A DNA stretch of 51,269 bases, from contig CABYKC010000005.1 in the NCBI GenBank assembly GCA_902519435.1, forward strand, positions 1 through 51,269, given 5' to 3'. Each line of letters opens with the position of its first letter. The first letter of the stretch is position 1. The notes beneath the pieces are model-generated. The model made no database searches. It had not been told where the DNA came from and saw only the letters and a program-made list of their open reading frames with translations. Source of the DNA: an uncultured Alphaproteobacteria bacterium. Lineage in GTDB: Bacteria; Pseudomonadota; Alphaproteobacteria; HIMB59; GCA-002718135. Of this stretch, positions 1 to 9,437 are shown piece after piece. Position numbers and translations under genes: made by a program.

Positions 1-878
1 TCCCATTCAAGAAACTTTTTAGATCTATTATCAGGACTTGGATGTGATCCCATAAATTCGGGCATTCTTCCTTCTTGATCTGCCATCATTCTTTGCCATA
101 GTCTGGCAGGCTCCTTAATATTAAATCCCGCAAGATTCATAAAACCCATTCCTAAATAATCTGCTTCACTTTCCATTTTTCTGCTAAAAGGAAGAAAGAT
201 TCCATATTTAACAACTGAGTTGTAAACATTACCACCTACATTACCTACTCTAAAAGACTTATTGAGAAGTTCTGCATACCTACTTCGTGATATTCCAATG
301 GTTGCCATTTGTATCATAGAAGCTTGAGTTAATTTTTCTACAGTATGTCTTGCAAATGCATGAGCAATTTCATGTCCCATGACTGCTGCAATACCATCAT
401 CATTTTTACATATAGGAAGTATACCTGTATAAAAAGCGATTTTGCCCCCTGGCATACACCAAGCATTTTTTGTTTCTGAGTCTATAAGAGCGAACTGCCA
501 ATTAAAATTTCCAGCAGGATTTTTTTCACGCTTATTAAGATAATACGTATCCAGAGAGGTATAAATTTTTTTTCCTATTTCTTCAATTTTTTTTGATTCA
601 TTTGTGTTATCCAAAAGAATTTTATCTTCTTTAGCTTTAGATAAAAATCTTGAATATGTTTTTTCAACCTCTTGATTTAGAGATCTTTCATTAGGATAAA
701 TTTTTGGAGTGCCAAGAACACCTCCACCCATTAAAATTATAGGTAGATTGCTATCATATAAATTTAACTGACTTCGATTTGTTAATGGTACCTGTGTACA
801 AGAAGGTAAAATCATTGAACCACATAAAGAGCAACTTGCGCCAAAAACAAAGCTTCTTCTGTTTATTCTTGCTTCCAT
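1..878 (-). CDS. M48-family zinc metalloprotease lipoprotein (3' part outside window)
   Basis: About 292 residues are visible, from an ATG whose complement lies at 876-878; the C-terminus runs off the left edge. A HEIAH zinc site (complement near 376-390) and a downstream SEAD glutamate, the third zinc ligand, place it in peptidase family M48, which trims proteins or acts in envelope quality control. The N-terminus carries a twin-arginine-like NRRSF stretch, a hydrophobic run and a lipobox LPSC, so I infer export, perhaps by Tat, and lipid anchoring. It diverges from the adenosine deaminase gene with only 29 bases between start codons. Family is secure; substrate is unknown. Confidence 0.88.
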   Translation of the reverse strand, partial: MEARINRRSFVFGASCSLCGSMILPSCTQVPLTNRSQLNLYDSNLPIILMGGGVLGTPKIYPNERSLNQEVEKTYSRFLSKAKEDKILLDNTNESKKIEEIGKKIYTSLDTYYLNKREKNPAGNFNWQFALIDSETKNAWCMPGGKIAFYTGILPICKNDDGIAAVMGHEIAHAFARHTVEKLTQASMIQMATIGISRSRYAELLNKSFRVGNVGGNVYNSVVKYGIFLPFSRKMESEADYLGMGFMNLAGFNIKEPARLWQRMMADQEGRMPEFMGSHPSPDNRSKKFLEW

Positions 879-907
879 ATTATTATTATATAGTTAATTT
901 TACTTAT

Positions 908-1888
908 ATGAATATTTTTAATTCAGTTAAAAAAGCAGAAATTCATGTTCATTTAGAGGCAACCATTACGCCAGATTTATGTAAGAAATTTGCTAAACGT
1001 AATAATTATGAAATACCTGAAGAAATGTTTGGCTCAAAGTACGCATACCAATGGGATGATTTTTATGATTTTATAAAAAAATATGACATCGTTACTTCTG
1101 TCATACATACGCCAGAAGATTATTTTGAATTAACGTATGAATATTTAAAAGATTGTGCGGCTAACAATGTTCTTTATGTCGAAGCTATGATTTCCTCAAC
1201 TCATGCTAAAGAAAAAGGGATGACCTATCATTCTTTTATTGAAGGAGTCTATGAAGCTTCCAAAAAAGCTGAAGAAGATTTTGGTATTGTTTCACGTTAC
1301 ATAATGAATGGGATCAGACATTTAGGACCAGATTCAGTACAAGGAACTGCAGAGGAAGTTTTAAATAATCCTCATCCTTGTTTAGTTGGTTTTGGTTTGG
1401 CCGGTGATGAGTTACATTTTCCTCCAAATTTATTTGTTGAAACATTTGATATGTTAAAAAAAGAAAATTTTCCAATTACGGTTCATGCAGGTGAATGGGA
1501 TGGCCCTGTAAATATAAGAAATGCTATTAACCTACTGCATCCAACAAGATTAGGTCACGGAGTTCGATCAATAGAGGATCCTGATTTAGTGAAAGAAATA
1601 ATTGATAAAGATATTATTCTAGAAACTTGTCCAACAAGTAATATTGCAACTAAGATTTATGAAGATTATGTAGATCATCCTGTGAAAACGTTATTTGATC
1701 AAGGAGTAAAAGTAACAGTCAATTCTGATGACCCTCCTTTTTTTAATGCTACGATAAACGGTGAATACAAAGTCATGGAAGATTTAGGTTTAAATGAAAA
1801 GGAACTAACCTCTCTTACTCATAACGCAATTAAATATTCTTTTTGCGATGATGAAAATAAAAATAAATTATTAGCTAAATTAAACTAG
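908..1888 (+). CDS. add: Adenosine deaminase
   Basis: This enzyme converts adenosine to inosine and ammonia in the purine salvage pathway. The ATG at 908 gives 326 residues, the usual family length; the reading frame stays open upstream to 779, but that extension overlaps the divergent protease gene and has no family resemblance. Metal and catalytic residues are visible: HVH (His13, His15), GLAGDE near 163-168, HAGE (His193, Glu196), RLGHG (His217) and SDD (Asp274, Asp275). Some relatives deaminate adenine instead; the ETCPTSN segment favours adenosine. The 3' end overlaps the convergent PfkB kinase gene by 14 bases, and that kinase may use the same substrate. Confidence 0.88.
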   Translation: MNIFNSVKKAEIHVHLEATITPDLCKKFAKRNNYEIPEEMFGSKYAYQWDDFYDFIKKYDIVTSVIHTPEDYFELTYEYLKDCAANNVLYVEAMISSTHAKEKGMTYHSFIEGVYEASKKAEEDFGIVSRYIMNGIRHLGPDSVQGTAEEVLNNPHPCLVGFGLAGDELHFPPNLFVETFDMLKKENFPITVHAGEWDGPVNIRNAINLLHPTRLGHGVRSIEDPDLVKEIIDKDIILETCPTSNIATKIYEDYVDHPVKTLFDQGVKVTVNSDDPPFFNATINGEYKVMEDLGLNEKELTSLTHNAIKYSFCDDENKNKLLAKLN

Positions 1889-2849
1889 ACAATTTTACTA
1901 AAGGTCTTGCACCATAATGCGAAATAATTTCCGCAGCAGCAATTGATGCATAATTACCACATTCATCCATTGCCTTACCTTTCGAATAACCAAATAAAAA
2001 ACCAGCTGCAAATAAATCTCCAGCTCCAGTTGTATCCACAACCTTTTCTACTTTTTTTGCAGCAACTTCAGTGATGTCATTACCAGAAACAATAACTGAT
2101 CCACTACTTCCTTTAGTAATAGTAGCAATTATATTTAATGATTTTGCATATTCTAGACCTTCTTCAAAACTTTCTGTTTGTGCCATTGCTTTGATTTCAT
2201 CTTCGTTAGCAAAAAGAATATCAACATTCTCAGTTATTAATTCTTTAAAAGAGTCTCTGTGTCTATCAACACAAAAAAGATCAGATAAAGTAAATGCAAT
2301 TTTTTGATTATCAGCCTTGCAAATATCTACCATTTTTTTCATAGCCTTTTTTGCATTTTCATTATCCCACAAGTAGCCTTCTAAATATGCAATCTTATGA
2401 TTTTTAATATCATCTTCTTTTATATCTTCAGGACCTATTAATGTTCCAGCACCAAGAAAAGTACACATTGTTCTTGTTCCATCTTCCTCAACAAAAATTG
2501 TACAACATCCAGTTGAAATTTCAGGCGATGTAAATCCCAATGGAAATTTTAGTCCTTCTCGGATCATATCTTTTTGAAGGTATACTCCAATTTCATCATT
2601 TTTAATTTTTCCAATAAAACTTCCATTACCGCCAAAAGAGGTGACGCCAAACATGGAGTTACCAAGGGAACCTCCACCAGCCATTTCTCTGATGGAATAA
2701 CTTTCATGCAAATTATTTTTTAAATTTTCATCAATAAGATTCATAGAATCTCTATTAATTTCATGTTTTTCAATTTCACTTTGATTGGAAGGAATTATGG
2801 CATCTACCATAGCATTTCCAATTCCAACTACGTCTAATTTATCACTCAT
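1875..2849 (-). CDS. PfkB-family carbohydrate kinase, adenosine-kinase-like
   Basis: A 324-residue ribokinase-fold kinase. The N-terminus has the nucleoside/sugar-binding GIGNAMVD segment and a glycine-rich AGGGSLGN near 57-64; PfkB signature 2, DTTGAGD, is at 272-278 with Asp278 as the expected catalytic base. Alphaproteobacterial proteins of this form are usually annotated as adenosine kinase, which phosphorylates adenosine to AMP, and the convergent neighbour is adenosine deaminase, so a shared adenosine pool is plausible. Substrate is not decided by the sequence; ribokinase or another sugar kinase is possible. Its start overlaps the stop of the upstream EamA gene by 4 bases, so the two are probably co-transcribed. 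Confidence 0.82.
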   Translation of the reverse strand: MSDKLDVVGIGNAMVDAIIPSNQSEIEKHEINRDSMNLIDENLKNNLHESYSIREMAGGGSLGNSMFGVTSFGGNGSFIGKIKNDEIGVYLQKDMIREGLKFPLGFTSPEISTGCCTIFVEEDGTRTMCTFLGAGTLIGPEDIKEDDIKNHKIAYLEGYLWDNENAKKAMKKMVDICKADNQKIAFTLSDLFCVDRHRDSFKELITENVDILFANEDEIKAMAQTESFEEGLEYAKSLNIIATITKGSSGSVIVSGNDITEVAAKKVEKVVDTTGAGDLFAAGFLFGYSKGKAMDECGNYASIAAAEIISHYGARPLVKLSSLI

Positions 2850-3730
2850 TTTTGTTTAATAATTATTGGTACTAATTGTACTATAATGACTCCAATAAAT
2901 ATTGCAAGGCATCCAAATATTTTTTGTGTGTCTAAAACTTGATTTAAAAGTATCCAACCTGCTATGGCAGCAAAGACTGACTCCATTGATAAAATTATAG
3001 CAGCAGGAGCAGGATTAGCTTTATGTTGAGCAATAATCTGAAGTGTATATCCAATGCCAGCAGAAAAAATACCCGTATATAAAATTTCAAACCATTCAAT
3101 TTGCATATTAGAGAGCTTTGGTTCTTCCCACATAAAAGCTAGGATCATAGATAAAATAAAAACAATAAAGTACTGAATACTTCCAAATAAAAAAGGACTG
3201 TTAAGTTCTTTCATAAAAATATCGATACAAATAATATGTAAGGCAAAAAACAACGCAGCAATAAACAAGAGTGAATCTGATTGTTGAATCTCAACTGATT
3301 GATTAGAGGATAAAAGATATGATCCATATAAACAAAGTAAAATGGCAATCCAGATAATCCAGTGTACCTGTTTTTTAATTATGAATCTTGAAATTATACC
3401 AACAAAGGGAACGTAAAGAGTACTGAGAAAAGCAGCATTTGATATTAATGATTTTTGTAAAGCGTATTGTTGAAGACCCATACCACCAAAAAGAAAAAAA
3501 CCTGTAGCTAAACAAAGATAAACTTTTTTTCTATCACTTAATATTTTAACAATATTTTGTTGTTCTAGATAAATCGCAAATGGAATTACTGTTAAAAAAG
3601 CAAAAAAGAATCTTCCAAAGCTAAAAGTAAAAGGACCTATGGCTCCCATTCCAGTAGTTTGACTGACAAAAGCTGTTCCCCATATAAGTGAGGCAATTAA
3701 CATGAGTATGTTAGCTCTTGTATGACTCAT
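2846..3730 (-). CDS. EamA/DMT-family membrane transporter
   Basis: A 294-residue integral inner-membrane protein with about ten hydrophobic segments in two homologous halves, the layout of the EamA (DUF6) drug/metabolite transporter superfamily. The opening segment contains SLIWGTAFV, typical of the first EamA helix, and SMESVFAAIAGWILL in the second half. Members export amino acids, nucleosides or other metabolites. Coupling to the PfkB kinase gene through a 4-base ATGA overlap could hint at nucleoside or purine efflux, but that is inference. No ligand can be assigned. Confidence 0.85.
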   Translation of the reverse strand: MSHTRANILMLIASLIWGTAFVSQTTGMGAIGPFTFSFGRFFFAFLTVIPFAIYLEQQNIVKILSDRKKVYLCLATGFFLFGGMGLQQYALQKSLISNAAFLSTLYVPFVGIISRFIIKKQVHWIIWIAILLCLYGSYLLSSNQSVEIQQSDSLLFIAALFFALHIICIDIFMKELNSPFLFGSIQYFIVFILSMILAFMWEEPKLSNMQIEWFEILYTGIFSAGIGYTLQIIAQHKANPAPAAIILSMESVFAAIAGWILLNQVLDTQKIFGCLAIFIGVIIVQLVPIIIKQK

Positions 3731-3751
3731 AAAAATATTTGATTACTTATT

Positions 3752-5542
3752 TTATTGTTTATCTTTATTAATCCACCAAGACTCAATTACAATTCCGTAA
3801 AGTGGAATTTCATCTGGGTATTCAAAAAAATCCCAATAAGCAATTCTGTCTTTGTTGCTATGATAAAGAGGAACAACATAGTGACCCCATAACAATACTC
3901 TATCAAGTGCGTGGATCGCCGTTGTCAATTCTTCTCTATTTGTTGCACTAATTAGTTTTTCAATTAATGCATCAACTGCTGGACTATTGATACCAGGATA
4001 ATTTCTGCTTCCATCTTTTTGACCAACTTCTGATCCCCAATAAAATTGTTGCTCATTTCCTGGACTTAAACTGACTCCCCAATATCTTTTAATCATATCA
4101 AAATCATAACTTAACAAACGTTCTTGATACTGTGATGAATCAACAGTTCTTACATCCATTGTAATGCCAAGTTTTTTTAAATTACTTTGATAGGCTAAGG
4201 CAATTTTCTCATCAGATGGACTGACAATCAAGAACTCAAACTTGAATTCTTTTCCATCTTTTACCAGTTTTCCATTTTCAACAAACCATCCCTCTTTTTC
4301 AAGTATTTCTTTTGCTTTCAATAAATTTTTACGGTCATTACCACTTCCATCCGTAATAGGTGGCGTAAATGATTCGGTAAATACCTCTGCTGGAATTTCA
4401 TCTTTCCATACATTCAGTAATTCTAACTCATTTTTTGACGGTAAGCCTGAAGAGGCTAGTGGTGAATTATCAAAATAACTATCTGTTCTCACATAAGCAT
4501 TTTGATATATTGTTTTATTAATCCATTCATGATCATAGGCATAACTTAAAGCAAGTCTTACATTTCTATTATTAAATATGTCACGTCTTGTATTCATCAC
4601 AAGACCATTCATTCCAACAGGTCTATCGTTATTCATTTCTGTCAGTATTACCTCTCCATTCTGAACAGCTTTGAAATCATACTCTGATAACCAACGTTTA
4701 ACGTTGTATTCCCTTCTAAAGTCGTATTCACCAACCTTAAATGCTTCAACTAAGACATTTGAGTCTTTGTAATAATCATAAATAATTGTATCAAAATTAT
4801 AGAGACCTTTATTTACTGGTAAATCTTTTGCCCAATAATTTTCAACGCGTTTGTATTTTATTTGACGTCCTGGATCGAGACTATCAACTTGGTATGGACC
4901 ACTGCCTAGAGGAATATCTAAAAATGTTTTTGTAACATCAAGATTTTCATAAAATTTTTTTGGAATGATTGGAAGAAAGCCCGCAATAATAAGAGGTAAT
5001 TCTTTATCTTCATTATTTTCAAAAATCATTTTTATTCCATCATTTCCAATCAATTGAGTTTCAACAACTTTGCCATATGTTTTTTTCTGATTTGGAGTAC
5101 CTTTTGTTTGAAATGTTTCTAGACTAAACAATACATCATCGCGTGTTATTGGTGAGCCATCATGAAAGGTTGCATTTGCATTTAAATAAAAAGTTATAGA
5201 TGATCTATCTTCAGGCAGTTCTACTTTTTTAGCTATTAAACCATAGAGAGAGAATGCTTCATCCCATACTCTTCTCATTAACGTATCATTAACATACCCA
5301 AGTCCAGCGGCTTTAGAACCTTTAAATGCTACTCTATTAAGATTATCAAAAGAACCATATGATCCAAATTTTACCGTTCCACCTTTAGGTGCATTTGGGT
5401 TTACATAATCTAGATTTTCAAAATCACTGGCATACTTTGGTGTTCCATGCATTGCAATTCCGTGAACTTTTTCACTGTACGCATGTTTGTTAAGTGCAAT
5501 TATTGAAGTTAAAATGGCAAATGCGATTAGAAATTTTTTCAT
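3752..5542 (-). CDS. YejA-type ABC transporter substrate-binding protein (family 5)
   Basis: A 596-residue periplasmic solute-binding protein with an N-terminal signal peptide (about residues 1-23). The segment GIAMHGTPKYASDFENLDYVN and the following NPNAPKGG block are characteristic of the YejA branch of the peptide/nickel-binding family, which feeds oligopeptides or microcin C-like peptides to YejBEF. The C-terminus (QFYWGSEVG, NSPAVDALIE) also fits. The permease and ATPase genes are not beside it, so it is an orphan binding protein here. It diverges from the cytochrome c gene with 68 bases between. Family is confident; the bound peptide is unknown. Confidence 0.88.
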   Translation of the reverse strand: MKKFLIAFAILTSIIALNKHAYSEKVHGIAMHGTPKYASDFENLDYVNPNAPKGGTVKFGSYGSFDNLNRVAFKGSKAAGLGYVNDTLMRRVWDEAFSLYGLIAKKVELPEDRSSITFYLNANATFHDGSPITRDDVLFSLETFQTKGTPNQKKTYGKVVETQLIGNDGIKMIFENNEDKELPLIIAGFLPIIPKKFYENLDVTKTFLDIPLGSGPYQVDSLDPGRQIKYKRVENYWAKDLPVNKGLYNFDTIIYDYYKDSNVLVEAFKVGEYDFRREYNVKRWLSEYDFKAVQNGEVILTEMNNDRPVGMNGLVMNTRRDIFNNRNVRLALSYAYDHEWINKTIYQNAYVRTDSYFDNSPLASSGLPSKNELELLNVWKDEIPAEVFTESFTPPITDGSGNDRKNLLKAKEILEKEGWFVENGKLVKDGKEFKFEFLIVSPSDEKIALAYQSNLKKLGITMDVRTVDSSQYQERLLSYDFDMIKRYWGVSLSPGNEQQFYWGSEVGQKDGSRNYPGINSPAVDALIEKLISATNREELTTAIHALDRVLLWGHYVVPLYHSNKDRIAYWDFFEYPDEIPLYGIVIESWWINKDKQ

Positions 5543-5610
5543 AGATATATCCTATCAAAAAAAAGACAGATTTGTAATGAAATATAAATTTAAAAAATTA
5601 TATAAATTGA

Positions 5611-6015
5611 ATGCAAACCCTTAAATTAATTTCGGCACTAATATTATGTATTGGACATAGTATTCATGCAGCAGAAGTTGATATTTTTAAAGGTATGAAA
5701 CTATATGCTGAAAATTGTGCAGGGTGTCATATGGGTAATTTAGCAGGTCATGAAGATTGGGATAAATCGTTAGATGAAGATGGCCATAGAAGAGCACCTC
5801 CTCTTAATGGCACTGGGCATACTTGGCACCACTCTCCTGCACAATTATTTCATGTCATTAAATATGGTTTTAAAAAATCAAATCCTGATTATGAAGGTAA
5901 AATGCTTGGTAATGATGCGTTATCAGATGACGATGTTTGGTCTATTCTTGAATTTATCAAAAGTACATGGCCAGAAAAAATACTAAATAAATATAACTCC
6001 CATTTTAAAAGCTAA
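5611..6015 (+). CDS. Class I c-type cytochrome
   Basis: A 134-residue exported monoheme cytochrome. Residues 1-20 form a signal peptide ending near HAAE; the heme attachment motif CAGCH is at 36-40 and Met98 in the GKMLG segment is the likely distal axial ligand, followed by the usual C-terminal helix (DDDVWSILEFIKS). It transfers electrons in the periplasm. It lies 51 bases upstream of msrP on the same strand, which suggests a role as a partner or neighbour in periplasmic redox repair, but the canonical MsrPQ route does not need a soluble cytochrome. A second frame across the same region is a shadow. Confidence 0.9.
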   Translation: MQTLKLISALILCIGHSIHAAEVDIFKGMKLYAENCAGCHMGNLAGHEDWDKSLDEDGHRRAPPLNGTGHTWHHSPAQLFHVIKYGFKKSNPDYEGKMLGNDALSDDDVWSILEFIKSTWPEKILNKYNSHFKS

Positions 6016-6066
6016 GATTATTAAAGCAAATCTTCAATTTTAATATTTAAGATATATATTATTATT

Positions 6067-6984
6067 ATGAAAATTTTAGGATCTGAAATCACCCCCTATA
6101 AGACATATTTAAATAGACGTAAGTTTATAAAGGGATCTTTAGCTAGCGCCATGCTAGCAACGGTTGCCTCATCAGCATTTGCAAACCACGATAGTGATCT
6201 TTCAATTTATACTAAAAATCTAAAAGAAAACGACAAACTTAATTCTTACGAAGAAATCACAACGTATAATAATTTTTATGAATTTGGGACTCATAAAAAA
6301 CATCCGCATTTAAACTCTGGAAATTTTAAACCTAGACCATGGACAATAAAAATAGATGGTCTCGTGAAAAAACCTCAAACATTTGACTTAGAAAAAATTT
6401 TATCAAATGTAACAATAGAAGATAGGGTTTATCGATTGAGATGTGTTGAAGCATGGTCCATGGTTATTCCTTGGCAAGGTTTTCAGTTATCTGAACTTAT
6501 AAAAATGGTCGAACCTTTAAGCTCAGCAAAGTATGTTCAATTCGTAACTGTGTTCAGACCTGAAGAAATGCCAGGTCAGCAAAAGAGAACAATCATTTGG
6601 CCATATAGAGAAGGGCTTCGAATGGATGAAGCAATGAATCCTTTAACAATATTAGCAACTGGATTGTATGGTCATGAAATGCCTAATCAAAATGGTGCAC
6701 CCATAAGATTAGTTGTTCCATGGAAGTATGGTTTCAAATCAATAAAATCAATTGTGGAAATTAGATTTTTAGATACACAACCTGAAACATCTTGGGAAAC
6801 TTTAGCTCCTTGGGAATATGGTTTTTATGCTAATGTTAATCCTAATGTTAACCATCCAAGATGGAGTCAAGGAACAGAAAGACGAATTGGAGAGTTTAAA
6901 CGAAGAGAAACACTAATGTTTAATGGCTATGAAAAAGAAGTAGCACATCTCTACAAAGATTTAGATTTAACTAAATTTTATTAA
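6067..6984 (+). CDS. msrP: Protein-methionine-sulfoxide reductase catalytic subunit MsrP
   Basis: A periplasmic molybdopterin enzyme that reduces methionine sulfoxide in oxidised envelope proteins. It has 305 residues, slightly shorter than the E. coli protein (334). A twin-arginine signal (NRRKFIKGS, Arg17-Arg18) precedes a hydrophobic run ending in AFA, which matches export of a folded cofactor protein. The YRLRCVEAW segment carries Cys126, the expected molybdenum ligand, and the VPWKYGFKS segment is typical of the sulfite-oxidase fold. The msrQ start follows 3 bases after its stop, so they form one operon. Confidence 0.94.
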   Translation: MKILGSEITPYKTYLNRRKFIKGSLASAMLATVASSAFANHDSDLSIYTKNLKENDKLNSYEEITTYNNFYEFGTHKKHPHLNSGNFKPRPWTIKIDGLVKKPQTFDLEKILSNVTIEDRVYRLRCVEAWSMVIPWQGFQLSELIKMVEPLSSAKYVQFVTVFRPEEMPGQQKRTIIWPYREGLRMDEAMNPLTILATGLYGHEMPNQNGAPIRLVVPWKYGFKSIKSIVEIRFLDTQPETSWETLAPWEYGFYANVNPNVNHPRWSQGTERRIGEFKRRETLMFNGYEKEVAHLYKDLDLTKFY

Positions 6985-6987
6985 TGA

Positions 6988-7593
6988 ATGTTTTCAACAA
7001 GAAATTTTAACCGCAGTAAACCTGTCTTATTTATTTTAATTCTATTTCCAAGCCTACTCTGGGCGTATCAATTTGTTACTGGGAATCTTGGAGTAAATCC
7101 AATTGAAAAACTAATGGATGAGTTAGGTCTAATGGCACTTAGATTAATAATAATAACTCTTATGATTACTACTCTATCAAATATTAAACCTTTAAAATCG
7201 ATAGTTGTATTACGAAGAATGATTGGACTTTTTGCTTTCTATTATGTTTGTTTGCATTTCTCCACTTACATAGTTTTAGATCATTTTTTAGATATGCAAT
7301 TTATCATACAAGATATTATAAAAAGACCATTTATAACTTTTGGTTTTATAAGTTTTCTTTTTTTAATCCCACTTGCTAGCACTTCAACAAACAATATGAT
7401 TAAGCGATTAGGTTTTAAATTATGGAAGAAAATTCATTATTTAATTTACCCAGTAGCCATTCTGGCTAGTATGCATTTTTATGTTTTAGTTCGCGCTGAT
7501 AAAACTGAACCAGTCATTTATATGGGAATAATTATCCTCTTGTTACTTCACAGAATATTTAAAAGACTTACTCGTCCTCAGTTGGCTCAGTAA
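6988..7593 (+). CDS. msrQ: MsrQ heme-binding membrane subunit
   Basis: A 201-residue inner-membrane protein with about six hydrophobic helices of the ferric-reductase-like transmembrane domain, which carries electrons to MsrP. Histidines expected for heme b are visible in YVCLHFSTYIV, KKIHYLIYP and ILASMHFYVL. A second ATG exists at 6984-6986 in another frame; the 6988 start keeps the family N-terminus. Its last 26 bases overlap the convergent MFS transporter gene, so neither gene has room for an independent terminator there. Confidence 0.93.
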   Translation: MFSTRNFNRSKPVLFILILFPSLLWAYQFVTGNLGVNPIEKLMDELGLMALRLIIITLMITTLSNIKPLKSIVVLRRMIGLFAFYYVCLHFSTYIVLDHFLDMQFIIQDIIKRPFITFGFISFLFLIPLASTSTNNMIKRLGFKLWKKIHYLIYPVAILASMHFYVLVRADKTEPVIYMGIIILLLLHRIFKRLTRPQLAQ

Positions 7594-8806
7594 CGGGGTT
7601 CATTTCCATACCGGCAGGACTAATATTTCGCGGTAAAGGATTGTATTGTGATTCAAGATCACGTGGTTTAGTTCTTTGTGTGATTCTATACAAACCAAAC
7701 AGTCCTAGTAGTCCGTGTATTAAAAATAAATAGATGTAAAAACCTACCGCTCCCAAAATTTCCATGAATCCAGAAACAAACAAAGGTCCGATAATTGATC
7801 CAATACCAATAAGTATACCAAAGGTTGCACTTGCTGATACTATCTCATTAGGTTGTAAGAAGTCATTTGTATGAGCAACTGTAAGTGAATACATTGGTAA
7901 ACATGCAACTGAAAAAAGACCAGTAAAAATTAAGAATAATGTTAGCGGCATAAAGTTTGCAAAAACAAAAAATAAACTCAAACCTGAAGCCATAAAAGAA
8001 ACACCAATAAGAATAACACGTCTATCAATTCTATCTGACAAATATCCAATAGGCCATTGAGATAGGGCGCCAGCTGACGTTATAATCATCATATACAGAG
8101 AAATTTCAAATAAGCTTAAATTAATAGATGAAGCATAAATTGCACCGTATCCAAAAACCGCACTATGCGATAAACCAGTTGCTAAGGCACCAACAAAACC
8201 CAAAGGTGAAACAGTATAAAATTCTCTTAAAGAAAAAAATTTAGGACTTTCTGTATTAGGTTGTTCTGTTGAAGATAAAAGAATAGGAAGAAGTGCGAAT
8301 GATAATAAGATTGATACTAAAATAAATAAATCAACCTTAGCTGGATCACCTAAATTTAATAAAAATTGCCCTGCTCCAACAAACACAAAAGTAATAATCA
8401 TGTAAACGGAAAGTAATTGACCACGAGTTTGATTAGTTGATTTTTCATTTAACCAGCTCTCCATGATCACATAAATTCCAGCAAGGCTTAAACCAGTTAA
8501 TATTCGTATAAACATCCATGAATAGGGATGAACAAATACTGAGTGTAATAGTATAGCGATAGAAGCAAGCGATGCTAAAGCGGCAAAAACTCTTATATGA
8601 CCAACACGTTGTAAAAAAATTGGAATTGTTAACGCGCCGGTTAAGTATCCAACATAATAACCAGCTATAATAAGTCCTGATGCAAAAAAACTAAAACCTT
8701 CTAAAACAGAACGAACACCGATAAGTGTTCCTTGCAGACCGTGACCAAGACTAATTAAAGCAAAGCCAAAAAAAAGGGCCCAAGTGTTTTGTAGTACCTT
8801 AAACAT
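7568..8806 (-). CDS. Major facilitator superfamily transporter, YcaD/UMF2-like
   Basis: A 412-residue membrane protein with twelve predicted helices. The start (SLGHGLQGTLIGVRS), GLSLAGIYVIMESWLNE in helix four and the LSDRIDRR loop between helices six and seven fit the YcaD-like (UMF2) branch of the MFS, whose substrates are poorly known. The hydrophilic C-terminal tail, about 30 residues rich in Pro and Glu, lies in the cytoplasm. It overlaps msrQ tail to tail. The TIGR02300 gene lies 22 bases upstream on the same strand, so co-transcription with the zinc-finger genes is possible. Confidence 0.85.
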   Translation of the reverse strand: MFKVLQNTWALFFGFALISLGHGLQGTLIGVRSVLEGFSFFASGLIIAGYYVGYLTGALTIPIFLQRVGHIRVFAALASLASIAILLHSVFVHPYSWMFIRILTGLSLAGIYVIMESWLNEKSTNQTRGQLLSVYMIITFVFVGAGQFLLNLGDPAKVDLFILVSILLSFALLPILLSSTEQPNTESPKFFSLREFYTVSPLGFVGALATGLSHSAVFGYGAIYASSINLSLFEISLYMMIITSAGALSQWPIGYLSDRIDRRVILIGVSFMASGLSLFFVFANFMPLTLFLIFTGLFSVACLPMYSLTVAHTNDFLQPNEIVSASATFGILIGIGSIIGPLFVSGFMEILGAVGFYIYLFLIHGLLGLFGLYRITQRTKPRDLESQYNPLPRNISPAGMEMNPVTEPTEDE

Positions 8807-8828
8807 CTTCTAAATTTTTATTAAAATT

Positions 8829-9182
8829 TTAGTATTCTTCTTCGCCGTCTTCTTTAGGTTTAATACCTTCGGCTATTGGATCAATTTCTGTTTCATCTTC
8901 TAATAAAACAGTATCATCCTCGAGATTGTCTTCGTTGTTATCCAAATCCAAATTATCGATATCAAGATCATCATCCTTTTCTTTTGGTTTTGGAGGAATA
9001 GGATTTGTTAGAGGGGCAGCATTAGTACTACCAGGTTTTCTACCACGTCTTGGTCTGGTCATTGTAGTTACTTCAATTAGTTTACCACATTCTGGACATT
9101 CCAGTTCCGTTCTTCCTAAGTCGTAGTATTGCTTACTACACATTGGACAAATTCTTTTTTGACCCCAAGATTCTTTGTACAT
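8829..9182 (-). CDS. TIGR02300 (FYDLN-acid) family zinc-finger protein
   Basis: A 117-residue protein with an N-terminal four-cysteine zinc ribbon (Cys12, Cys15, Cys29, Cys32, as CPMC and CPEC) followed by a basic PRRGRKPG segment and a long acidic tail. The YYDLGR stretch corresponds to the FYDLN signature of TIGR02300, a family found almost only in alphaproteobacteria; its role is unknown. Its start lies 2 bases after the stop of the NDUFS6-like gene, so the two zinc proteins form one transcript. Confidence 0.88.
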   Translation of the reverse strand: MYKESWGQKRICPMCSKQYYDLGRTELECPECGKLIEVTTMTRPRRGRKPGSTNAAPLTNPIPPKPKEKDDDLDIDNLDLDNNEDNLEDDTVLLEDETEIDPIAEGIKPKEDGEEEY

Positions 9183-9184
9183 TT

Positions 9185-9346
9185 CTACTTTTCTTTTTTT
9201 ATAAATATTTTACCACAATAACCACAAACAATTTTATTCTCATTATTGAAGGTATAATAAACTGCGGGATGTCCTAAACCATCTTCACCACCATCGCAAG
9301 AGATAGTTTCTGTATCCGAGCTTACTACTTTGATATCTTCTTCCAC
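9185..9346 (-). CDS. Small zinc-finger protein of the zf-CHCC / NDUFS6 type (GTG start)
   Basis: A 53-residue gene read on the complement from a GTG at 9344-9346, immediately preceded in frame by a stop, so no longer start is possible. The protein contains ISCDGG, GLGHPAVY and IVCGYCGKIF, the Cys-His-Cys-Cys pattern of the zf-CHCC domain. This domain is shared with mitochondrial complex I subunit NDUFS6, and alphaproteobacteria carry short stand-alone homologues. I infer a possible link to respiratory complex I assembly, without local evidence. A weak AGCGGA lies upstream. The TIGR02300 gene follows after 2 bases. Confidence 0.88.
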   Translation of the reverse strand: MEEDIKVVSSDTETISCDGGEDGLGHPAVYYTFNNENKIVCGYCGKIFIKKEK

Positions 9347-9437
9347 TTAATCCGCTATAAAAAATAAATTAAGAATAGTCCAGTTTTTTAGTCATTTTTT
9401 AAGTTATCTCAAAATACAATTTAGTAACTCCCAAGAC

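Noticed and set aside
779..907. Upstream extension of the adenosine deaminase frame.
   Set aside because: It lies over the start of the divergent protease gene and encodes no family sequence; ATG 908 gives the normal length.
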